The position numbers and the translations under genes were made by a program. A DNA stretch of 64,000 nucleotides from Cristatella mucedo (lineage: Eukaryota; Bryozoa; Phylactolaemata; Cristatellidae), in NCBI GenBank assembly GCA_009760855.2, contig WPIO01000006.1, forward strand, positions 4,262,501 to 4,326,500, given 5' to 3'. This document shows, piece after piece, positions 34,301-46,700 of this stretch. The notes beneath the pieces are model-generated. The model was not told the DNA's origin, searched no databases, and saw only the letters and a program-made list of their open reading frames with translations. The stretch's first letter is position 1. The number at the start of each line of letters is the position of its first letter.

Positions 34301-37300
34301 AGCCAGCATGCGCACTAGTAGCCTAAAACACATCGGTGAGGTCGTCTACTAACTAGAAACTAGGATGAGAAGTAAAGGTTGGCAATGCCAAGTGATTTTC
34401 GCAATGTGACTGGATTGCAATAATATTTTACACGCCAGTGCGTCTAGCTGCTAATCAAGCTGGTTGATTAACAGCTAGCCATTGGAGCATCGATAGCATT
34501 AAAAAAAAATTCATTTAAATTGCGCCCCAAGAGAACCTAATCTCTACTCAGGCGCTTCACATATGCCTTGGGGCTCGAGCCCACGACCTCGGTCAGACCT
34601 TGGTCGGGGCGAGCACCTTAACCGCTAGACCAAACCAGACGACTCGTCAATTTAGGCATTTAGAACAGCGAACGTCTTTAGTATCGTGTCTGCTGTGATA
34701 TTTTCCGCAGCCACTTCTGCACCTCACTCTGCCGAGTACACTTGTACATTGTACATTCACATTGTACACATGTACACTTTATGCGCTTACGTTTTAGACG
34801 AAATCCGGACGGGAAGCTACAGAGAACTCTATCGCCCTGATAACCTGATCTCGTCCAAAGAAGATGCGTCGAGCGTTTTTGCGAGAGGATACTACACGTT
34901 AGCGAGCGAAATGATGGACTTAATTATGGACAATGTCAGAAAGCAGGTAGCAGATTTTGTCTTTTTGCGAGGCAATGTTGCATTGACTTGCGCCTCTGCT
35001 CTGGTTTGTTGGCAAGAGTAGTTGATTGAAATTCGTTTCACGAGGTTTCATCCTGTACAAACATTCCTAGATGAGAGGGATTTTTTAGATGTGAAACGGA
35101 GGCGGTACTCTAGCTGAACGGCTGACTCGCGCTACGCTGCGAGCGGTGGGTCTCTCTCCGTGCATGGGATCTCGTTATTCCAAAGCCTTTCCGGACAAGA
35201 GAGTCACCGGCGGGTGCGGGTGCGGGGCGCGATACCCCCGGGAGGCTCTTCTAGGCAGAGGCTGCAAGGTTTAGCGAGCAGCTGCCCCCCTCTCTCTCTC
35301 TCTCTCTCTCTCGTCAGTTGGCGCGCCTTCATCGCCTTGATTCCAGCTCTCAAAATGTAGCCGTCTCCAAATGTAATGTGTCTCCGTTTTTAACTCCACA
35401 AAGTCATAAAGACCATGTGGATGTTACGCAGGAGAGTTTTGTATAGCGCACTCGCAGCCTAAGCGGCTTTCGGTACGCATTCGGCAGCCAACAGACTTCG
35501 TCTCACGCAACAAAGAGAAAGTGGGAAGCATAGCAGAGTCAGGAGAGCAGTTGAGATAGTGAGTAGCAATGAAGTAGAAGCTCAGGACCGCCAAAAAGGA
35601 TGAGCCATAGTGGGCAGCAGGAGAGTAGCTGTCGTTGTGTAAAAAATCGTGGAAGCGAGTTCCACAGTCTAGAACATCCAGAGCTAAAGCTTCTGTCGGT
35701 CGCCAACGGTATTTAAGCGGAAGAATGGAACAGCTAATGTATTGTCCACACAGGACCTGAGGGCGCGAGGAGGCTGAAACTGGTGCAGCAGTTCAGCTAG
35801 CTGTACGGAGGAGCCAAGACGTGGCGGACCGGACAGATAGACGGTCGTGCATGGAGGAGCGTGATCAGATCAACACGTGATCTGTTGATCCCTAGTTGAT
35901 CCGTGTACGGAGGAGCCAAGCCTCCAAAGATGCTCTGACATGCCCCAAAATGATATATTTTAGATCGTCAGATGAGCTGCAGACCGTTTCTTGACGGGGT
36001 GCCGAAGCTGCACAGCTTCCGCAGGCAGGGAGCATTTCGGCGCGCACCTTCCGGATCTGCTAAAATGGAGGCTCCGGTCCTTTTTCGGGTGGCGTCAAAA
36101 CATCATCCACGTTGCCGCTTTTTTAAGTGAGCACTCGCGACTTTTTTTTAAGGTTTTCGTTTAGACGGGCTGAAGGCGTATCTTATCGGCGTTTCATTGA
36201 CGGACAGACGGCTAGCGTCACATTTTTTAAATTAAAGAATTGCTGCAGGGTCGTTCGTGCCCTAAGGGTGCCGCCAGGTCTAGGCGGATTACGAGAGCTA
36301 GAGGTCTAGGCGGATTACGCTTCTACGGAGGCATTGCGCCGCGGCGCGCAGCCTCTTTCAGAACTCTAGTCCTGAGCTGGTCTTTTGGGAATAAGTCCTT
36401 TCAGTACAAAAATGGATGAAATTTCACTTTAAAAAAAGTCAGCTATGTAGGGCAGCCAAACTGCGACTACCAATGCCCAAATCCGGACGCCACACACACA
36501 CGCGCGCGCACGCGCACACGCGCGCACACGCGCACACGCGCACACGCGCACACGCGCTTACACGTGTGATGCTACTCTCAAAAACTCTCGGGAGAATCTC
36601 CCATTTAGTCTTAAATGCTTTCATTGGGAAATCGGGATTAATGATTTACTACACGCACTTATTAAATGCAACAAAGTACGGACCTAGCGCCTGCAAAAGC
36701 CTGTCGAGAAGTAGATTCAACGTTTCTTTCAGCAGATGGGTAACCCATTTTTCTTATACAGTCTCCTAGGGGGCGCCTTCGACGCGCAATTAGTTCATTG
36801 GTTTCCTAAAGAGCCATTTAAATGTTAAATTATTTAAGGGTGATTATATTAAGCAGATGCAGCTTAAAATTTTCCAAGAAGGGCAAGAATTAATTTTTAA
36901 TTTATCTAAAGAAGCTTTCGTGTTAATTTTTGGTACGTAAAGTAGCTTAAGATTTCCCAAACATTTTGGATCATTACACCTAAAGCTTAAGTAATCTGTT
37001 GAAATAATACAAACATGAGTATAATAAAAAGTTTTTAGAGAGGCTAATGAGCAGTTCAAGCAGATTTCGAAGTCCGTAAACTAATTGATATTTAATATAA
37101 CGCTCTATGGGAACAACATATCTTTAAAGGAACCTTGCAGCTCGTTACAAGAGAACCAATAACAAAGAGTTACTGGCATGCAAAGTATCGTGCTTAGACA
37201 AGCATGCAACGCACCAGAATTCTCATGCTTACGCAAGTATGTAATAGCTCACGGGGAATCGCTCGGAGATGCTGGTTTATAGGACCCCCGGTTAGTAAAA

Positions 37301-37600
37301 TGCGCCGAATAACGCACAGATAAGCACGCACAAGCGACAAGACAAAAAAAGAAAAATGTTCACCAATGGAAGCTGAGCAAAACAGACGCGTTCTTCAGCA
37401 GAGCTTTCCATTGTGCTAATGGTGCAATGCAGATACTGAAAGAAACCGCGAGCGAGCTCGAGACTTTCGGCGAAAGCGAGCTGAAATTTCTATTTAACCG
37501 AAAGATTCCAATTTAGCGCGAGGAGCTGCGAGACTACCGGAACTTGAGGAATTCGCGAGAGCGCACTCGAAGAGCTAGGTGACCTACTGAGTTAGCGGAT

Positions 37601-37670
<70 letters not shown>

Positions 37671-37691
37671 GAGAGGGGGTGAAAGGGAGAG

Positions 37692-37759
<68 letters not shown>

Positions 37760-40700
37760 CCATGCAATCTTCAGGCTCACGGACGAGGATCCGAAGAAGT
37801 TGATGATCGTTGACGCCAGTGAAGCTCACTCAAAAGTGGAGCTACGTGGCTGTGGCAGCTACGCCATTAAAGACAGACCGCGCGAGTGACCCGAGCTTTG
37901 CACCAGATGCAGACGATTAAGGGCACCGGCCGGATGGCCTGAAGAAAAAACTGAACTGCAGTTATCTTGATGCGATGTCACAAACGCGTGAGCTAGTTTT
38001 TATATCGATAAACTGCCCGACAATTAAAGACGCTACTCCATCCGGTTTCTTGTTCTTTCACACCCCTAGATCAATCAAAACTGGAGGTGGAGTTGCTATT
38101 ATCGTGCGCTCGAAATTCAACTTCAAGCCATTTGCAATACTAACATCATTAATATGTCATTAGCCTCAGGTCATGTCCCAGCACCTTTCAAAAAAGCTGT
38201 AGTCACGCCTCTCCTCAAGAAAGCAACACTAGACCAAGAGAACTTGAGCAACTACCGCTCAGTCTCCCTTCTACCATTTCTATCAAAGACACTGGAACGG
38301 GTTTTGGCAGACCAGCTGAACTCATATATCGACACCTCACACCTTGCTAGTAAGTTCCAGTCCGGCTTTAGAGCTAATCACTCCACAGAGTCAGCATTGC
38401 TTCGGGTATACAAAGACCTACTTAGGAATGCAGACATGGGTAGAGTGTCTCTGCTTGTTTTGCTTGATCTTTCGGCAGCTTTTGACACCATCGATCACAA
38501 AGTTCTTCTAGAGCGCCTCTCATCTCGCCTGGGCGTCACTGGCACTGCTCTGCAGTGGTTCAGGTCCTATCTCAGTGGGAGACTCCAGAGTATTGACGTG
38601 AATGGACAAAGATCATCTGAAGTACCTCTGAAATATGGAGTACCTCAGGGCTCCGTGCTAGGTCCGGTTCTTTTCGCGGTTTACACTCTGCCTCTTGCTG
38701 ATGTGATTGCCAAGCACAATCTAGGCTTTCACTTCTATGCGGATGACACTCAGTTGTACCTTTGCTTTGATCCCTCCCAGCCTTCGAGCACCTCAAATTC
38801 TCTCAACTCACTTGCTGCATGCATTGATGACATCCGCACATGGATGACAGCAAATTTTGTCATGCTAAACGATGACAAAACTAACTTACTAGTTATGGGC
38901 AAACCCAGTGTGATTCAGAGATTGGAAAGGCTGACGCTCAAAATTGGCTCTGTCAGCATATCTCCTGTTGAATCAGCTCGAAATCTAGGTGTCATATCCC
39001 AAAGTGACCTCTCGTTAGACGACCATATCAGCTCCACAGTCAAATCCGCCTATTTTCAGCTTCATAATATTGGTAAAATTTGGGCTTGTTTAGATAAAGA
39101 TACCACGTCTAAGTTGGTCCATGCATTCGTGACATCTCGTCTCGACTTCTGCAACTCACTGCTTACTGGCCTACCAGCACGTGCGATCAGGCGATTGCAG
39201 CTGGTGCAAAACTCCGCAGCTAGGCTTGTCTGTCGTGAGCGTCGCAGTTGCCACATTACTCCACTTCTCGCCGACCTGCACTGGCTACCAGTCAAGCAAC
39301 GGATTGACTTCAAGGTTTTGTCACTCACTTTTAGGTCTCTTCATTCTATGGCTCCAGCCTATCTCTCCGACATATTCTCCCATCAGGCCAAGCATCGTAC
39401 CACCTGCTTTTCGGAATTCAACTGTCTAGAAATACCTCGCACAAACCTCAAATCCTTTGGAGACCATGCATTTAGTTCGTATGCTCCCAAAGCCTGGAAC
39501 TCCCTCCCGACCTGCGTCAGAACATCCCCTGACCTGACCACATTTAAAAGGAACTTAAAAACACCTATTTAGGACAGCATTTAGTGGGTCCCTGTGATTC
39601 GTCCTTGACGTGCTTATGCGTGCTGACACTGTGCATGCTGCCACTAACCACATTTGCATGCTGACCCTGTGCATGTAACCCCTAACCATATCATTTATTT
39701 TGTTTGTTTTTCAAGCATGATTTTACTTACCATTCAATTGCATTTCCCTTTGCAGCAAATGTAAAGCGCCTAGAGAGAGATTAAGTTCTCTGAGGGCGCT
39801 TTATCAAGTGCAATATTATTATTATTATTATTATTAATTTAAAAATTTTTTTGACGTGGGGTGCTTTCGATACAGATGTGAGGTTCGAATCGAAAGGCTC
39901 GTGTGTCGTCAGGACATTTAAATTCCTTACGCGCGCGCGTGACTTTAGATGCTGACGCCGAGTTTAAGAAGTTACGTGATTTGTTTTAGAAAATTCGATG
40001 CGTAATCATGCGCGGTGCGAAAATAAATAAAAAATGCAGCCCTTAATAATCGACAGTATCTAAAGCTTTCGCCAGTAAAATTACGAAAGAGCGAATCATA
40101 CGTTTCACTTCATGTAGACCACTTCAAGAGCAGTCTCTTCACACCGGTGGCGTCGGTCATTTACAACAGCGAGTTGCATTTTTCAGGTAGAGAAATGCAA
40201 CTCGCTACAAGGCTTCATGCTCTACCGATCGTACGGCGGAGGGACTGGCTCGGGCCTCGGCTCGGCCGTATGCGCCGGACTGCGCGACGACTACGAAAAG
40301 CTAACGCAAATCGAGCTGGCCGTTGTGCCATCCGGAAGGGTAATTGCGCAGTGCCGCCGCGCAGTTCGCCGCCGAGAAAAGGTCGCGTGCATCGACGTCT
40401 GTCTAGGATGGTTTACCGCGGCGCCACGCCGAGTGGAGCGGGAGAGCAGCGGACGTCGCGTAAAAGTAAAATCGCAGCACATCGTGCCCACACTTGAGCC
40501 ACGTTCCTCAGCAACGGCGGCGACGTACTTAGACGAGCGCGACAGTGGAAGTAATGAGCGACGGCTGTCCCGCATGGCATAGCCGTTAGCGTCGTTGGAT
40601 CTGGACAGATGAATCTCGGGTTCGAATTCCGCTGGCGATAGCGTTTTCGGCTGGTCAGTGGCTTCTAAGCATAACCAGACGATCGTAGTGTTAATGCGAC

Positions 40701-43700
40701 ACTCGGGGCCAGATTGCAATCTGGGAGGGTGCGACAAAAAGCTGCACGAGCTGCTGCAACAGGAGCAGCGAAATTCGTCATCGCAGTCGAATGAATTTGG
40801 ATTACGTTTATGGATACTATAGTTGGCCCATAAAAAAATCACCACCGCCAGTTTGGCTGAACCTCGTATTGTCGTTTATTCGCTCGCTGGCAGTTCTTTA
40901 TGAAAGGGAAATCGATTCTTGCGTCTCAGACTCACTCCTCGATTGCGCCGTGGAATAGACTTGTGCAAGAACGCACGCTCTCAATTACAGTTGAAGGCAT
41001 TCGCAACCTATTGTCACGTTTTATAAGCCGCTGTCCAGATTCACTCTCACAGTTTCGAATGTAAGAATGCGCTTATATATTCAGAAGAATCTGAATTGAT
41101 CTATGAGCTATGTCTGTTGCTTCCGGACGACAAGTCTGACAAAGGTATACTAAAGCAAAGCCATGCTAAGTCAAGAGCAAATTAAGCGGACTACGCTTAA
41201 GACGATACCATTTTTCTTTTGATTGGCATAGAATTCATTACACGTGCATAGTTTGCAGTAAGAGGAGTTCAAAAAGAAAAAAAATGTCGCCGGTGCTGCG
41301 ACGTGGTTAGTCATTCAGCTGTAACTAAAGAACTATATCGGTAGTGTCTGCACAGGCAGTTTAACAGCTTAAGATTAGTAACTGCAGCTGGAACTCGGCT
41401 CATAAAGACGAATCCAAATGCAGCTAAGTAAGGATGTTCAAAGCTTAGCCCTCTCGAGATTAAAACTACGTCATCCGACCTCGAGTTTTCTCGCCACGAA
41501 ATACATCTTTTGTAATTCGTTTAGCAAAGGTTTTTCAATTATAACCACACGGTATAACATTTGAAGATCTTTCTGAATTGATTTGGCCACGCCAGCGGGA
41601 TAAGAAGAGGGAGCTCCGGCGGGTAAACTCTGGTCGTCTTCTCACTCTTTCACTCGCGCGCGCTTCCGCTCTGCATCCACATCCGGTCACTCGGTCTCTT
41701 TGAAAAAAATGTACAGCTACTTATTCGTTCAAAATGGATGCTAAAAGCTCAGCTCTTCTTTAATGGTATTTCTGTGCCTAGCTTTCAGATCTTCAAGAAT
41801 GTTTTCCAGCCGCTGTGAAGTCGTAACGTTTCCCAATGTCGAGACAAGCTTGGCAGGCTTAGCTTTAAACAGCGATTCACTTACCGATCAAGAAAAGTTT
41901 CAGCCTTGAATCATCTGGATCAGCAGCGATGTATTCAAGCCATTTGGTGCATCCTTTTAATTTCCAGCGCACATACAGTGGCAGATTGTGGCTGCCCACG
42001 ATGCAAAATCAGTTCGTATACAAATGACCGGTTGTGACGTAGCCCAAATTGAGATGGCCCAATAGGTCTGCTGGCTCCAACCCTTGTTGCTTATAAGTCT
42101 CGCCTACTTACATCTAATATCGTCCAGTTCATTTCAAGATTTTATTTTCGATAACACGATTACGGTGCGGCCATAGAAAATCGCTGCTGATTGACTAAAG
42201 GTCCTGTACATTCAGAGCCGCATCCGATCGGCCGGCTGAGAAAGTAGTGTTGAGAGATACAACCAATCAATTCGTCATATCCGTAGAGTTGCTACAAACA
42301 ACAGGTTCATCGTAGCTGAAAGCCACTGTATGCTGTACGCATATATGCAGTGGCGATTGCAGCGACACTGCCAACATTTAAACTCGGTATCCGTCATTTT
42401 AAGTATAGAACGTGACTCGCTAAATAGAGTTAAAGAAATAGCGGCGCCTCTCCCGAGCACGAGTCGTACGCCGGCGTCTGAGGAGCAGCGTGCAGGCTTC
42501 GCGTGCTCTCTCCGCGCACGTAGCTTTCACCAAAATCGCTTTCACCAATCTCGTGCGGATGCCGAGGTTGCCAAGGAATAGCGTCGAAATAGCTGCTTCG
42601 AAGTTCACACGCCGCTCAATTGAACGTGCACTCGCGCGTCGCCCTTCGCTCGCGCTCATTAATTGCAGCTGTCGTCGTCGACCGTCGAACCGTATAATGG
42701 CGTGCTGGCATCGCACGAGTCCCTCGAAAACTCGGACTGCAGTGTATTTTTTGAGAACGAGTCGCTCTACGACCTTTTATGCCACAACCTGCACGTGCAG
42801 AGACCAACCTTTCGGGACATCAATCGGCTCGTCGCTCAGGTGAGACCGGCGGAGACCTTACGGACCTCTCAGAGAAGAACAAAAGTTAGAGCAGCAAATT
42901 TCGGGCAAGCGGCTGCTCGTGCGCACGCGAAACGATCATTCGTGCGAATTACGCTCACGCTTCTATAGGAAGCTTCTCAATTGTCCCGGCAGCCGCGCTT
43001 GACTGGCATTTCTTTCCCCCCCCCCCCGTTGCCAACTGTCTGACAGCAGCCGTCACTGGCTTCCAGTGTTCTCCGTTGTTACCCACTAATCGATGATAGG
43101 ACAATGAGATTATTTAGCTGCTAAAGGAAGATCGCTGCTATAAACTTGATGGATAGGCAAGAAAGTAAAATCTGCAGTTTATTTAGTCTGAGAGAAAAGC
43201 ATAGATAGAAGTAAGTAATCGGTCACGAGTCACGAAAGGAAGGTAATACTTACAAAGCAAAAAGCACATCATATGCAGCAGAAATACTGATGGCGACAGA
43301 GATAGAATGATTGAGAGGCAGACAAAGGGATAGAAAAAAACAGAGAGAGAACAAGAGGAGGGAGAGAGAGAAGAGAGAGAGAGAGGAGAGAGAGAGAGGA
43401 GAGAGAGAGGAGAGAGAGAGGAGAGAGAGAGGGAGAGAGGAGAGAGAGAGAAGAGAGAGAGCAAAGAGAGAGAAAGAGGAGAGAGAGAGAAAAGAGAGAG
43501 AAAGAGGAGAGAGAGCGAAGAGAGAGAGAGAGGAGAGAGAGAGAGAAGAGAAGAGAGAGAGAGAGAGAAGAGAGAGGGAGGATAGAGAGAGAGAAAGGAG
43601 GGAGAGAGAGAGGAGAGAGAAAGAGAGGAGAGAGAAAGAGAGGTGAGAGAGAGGGAGAGAAGTAATTATTCTGACTGACCAATTAAGCACTAGTAGTCAT

Positions 43701-46700
43701 CAAGGATAGCATCCGAACTTCGAAGACGAAAGGAAACTCATTTATATAGCACCCTAAGAGAACTAAATTTGTATTCAAGGCACTTCACGTAAGCCACATG
43801 ACTCCGAGTCCATGACCTCGGTCTTAAGGGTGAGCACATTGACCTTGGTCATTGAAGGCGAGCACTTATAACAATAATAATAATATTACATTTGTTATGA
43901 TTTTTGACCCTGTGAATCTCATCCAAAACCATGTTATTCTTGCTGTTTATTGAAAATGCTACTACTAACCATCCGATCGTGTTTCCTGGGCAGCAAATGT
44001 AATGCGCCTAGAAAGAGATTGAGTTCTTTGAGGGCGCTTTATCAAGTGTGTTATTATTATTATTATAATTACGAGCTACAGGTAACCAATTTTGATTCCG
44101 AAAACCCCTGGACCAAACCAGTATGTCTAAAAGATGTCTTTTTCCAATTCCAATTGAAGAGCTCTTGACTTGGGTGACGTACTATTTTAAGAATTCGTAA
44201 TGAGAAGTACATTTCATTCCCGTTATTTTAAAAATTCAGTGAACAGCTAGTGCCGAAATTGATGAAGCATTATACCTGATCATAACCAGGCTAAACTGAA
44301 AGAAGGCAACGCTTACGTAAAATAAAAGAGCTACGGGTATCCAAGTACAGTGTATGCATAGTGTAGCTTCTACATTGATTGAACACCATATTAAATTGGT
44401 TAAACCCGCTTATATCACAATCTACTCTCATCAATGAATAAGTTCTGAGCTAACTTACACGTGTGCTTATTATGCACAGGCTAGCGGTATGCTGATGAAA
44501 TCGAATAGCAATTAATTGTCAGAATTGATGGGGCCATCGTTGCATGTTCATGCGGTTGGACGTTCTCGCACTCAATCTCCATGCACTTGGAATCGAAGGA
44601 CTGTTCAAGGGCCGGAACATTACTTCTATATCTGCACGTGTCGACTGTGCCTCTACTCTACTTTTTTACATTCCAGCCGGGTTCAATGGAAAGGCACCTT
44701 TCATGAGCGTGCGGTTCTCCAAAAATACAGATACAATGCAAAAAATGCAATGCAATCTGACCGAAATCCATAATCTGATCCAGAATTTATCTGACCAAAA
44801 TCCAAAATCTGATCCAAAAATGCAATGCAATCTGACCAAAATCCATAATCTGATCCATAATTCATCCGACCAAAATCCAAAATCTGATCCAAAAATGCGA
44901 TGCAATCTGACCAAAATCCATAATCTGATCCATAATTCATCTGACCAAAATCCAAAATCTGATCCAAAAATGCGATGCAATCTGACCAAAATCCATAATC
45001 TGATCCAGAATTCATCTGACCAAAATCCAAAATCTGATCCAAAAATGCAATGCAATCTGACTGAAATGGGCGGCCAGCAATGCGGGAGTCAGCTCTCCGA
45101 GTGATGCTCGCACCGGTGCCCGAACCTCGCTCTTCTATTATTGATTATCGATTCCTACGATCTGGCATAAATCTAGAAACTTTCTCAGAAATTATGCTCT
45201 GGTCCCTTTTCGGGATGTAGTTAAGTTGGGCGTTGCGGCGGCGGTGAAGCTAGCACCTCGCAGGCTTTCAAGCAGCCCCGATGCGCGCGCCGTGCGCAGG
45301 TAAAGCGACGGCAGAAGAGCGAAGCAGCTATCTAGACGTCTGTGTCTTAACAGCGAGTCTACGCACTGAACGCACGTGCGAATTTAACTCAGCGAGGGAA
45401 GGCCGCATCCGTCCAGCCAGCCGGCGAGATCGCAGCTGATGAGAAGCTCGTCTTGGCGTCTATAAAGCACAAAGTACAACAGACTAAACTTCACTTCGGA
45501 CGTTCAATAAGGTCTAAGCCATTGATTAGAACTTACCGGATTCTCAACCAGATTACAACTCAGGAATCGCTAATAATCTTTAGCACTGTTACAACCTGGC
45601 TGACTTTACACTCTAACGTTTCAGCATGCAGTTGTTAGATCGTAACGTTGGGGCTGAATAGAGCCTGACGCTGTCTATCAGGTGACTGAACTTACTTCTG
45701 AGGTATGGGCAACTCGAACCGCTGCTCACGTATCGTTACCCGTGCTTTGGAGCAGAAGCCAGTTCTACAAGTTCGTTGGTGACGCAGCTGTGACCCAAGT
45801 CGAGCACGCGCCACTTTCATCGTGCTGTGTGCGCAAGTTTTGTGCTTCCGGTTTTAAGCCTACACAAGCGTCCACGACGCCGTGAAGTTGACTTGACGTT
45901 GACAAGTTATCGATTGTCGCGCCGAGTTCTCGTATTCGCCGCTTAGTTTCTATGTTTAGCTTTTATGCTCAAGCGTTTTCTTGTTTAGTCTAGCTTCAAT
46001 TGGCGCACGCGTGAAGTCTGCGGCAAACACCGCATCTGCGCTACATTGCGATACCAGCCTCGTCGTCCTTTGTCGGCGTTCAGACCGTCGGCAGATACTT
46101 CTTCGCTGTTTCAGATTGTGTCCTCAATAACATGCCCGCTTAGGACGGAGGACGATATGTCCATCGACATAGCGGAGCTGCAGACCAATCTCGTGCCGTA
46201 TCCCCGCGTTCATTTTCCAGTCGTTTCCATGGCGCCGCTCATACCGAGATACGTTAGGCTTGATAAGGTAGGTTCTGTGGTACCGAAACACAAGCGGGTC
46301 GTCCGCATTAATATTATCTGCCGAGAGCTCCACGAGCTCTTGGCAGCCGACTCGGCCGCTGAGCCGTGACGTAGGTGTCGTGTTCGACAGCTGCCTCAAT
46401 TTCAAAAGCTTCATTCAGAAGACTGCCTCTACAGCTAGCCATCACATCCGATCCCTATCCAAGATTAGAAGCTGTCTCCCACAGTGGCTTGTAAAAAATT
46501 TAACTAGCTTTTTAGTTCTGTCTCGGCTTGATTATTGTAATTCCCTTTTGGCTGGGCTACCAAAGAAAGCTATTATGCCACCACAGCGGACTATGAATGA
46601 GGCTGCAAGGCTGGTCTTCAAGTCCCAGCGGTTTGAGCACGTGTCACCTCTGCTGAAAGAGCTAGGATGGTTGCCGGTTGAGCAAAGGATACAGAGCAAA

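Noticed and set aside
40291-40845. 184-codon minus-strand open frame over tubulin exon 4
   Set aside because: It is antisense to a well-supported exon and has no domain pattern.
44666-45055. 129-codon minus-strand frame over the 75-bp repeat
   Set aside because: Follows from a repeat period divisible by three; open on both strands.
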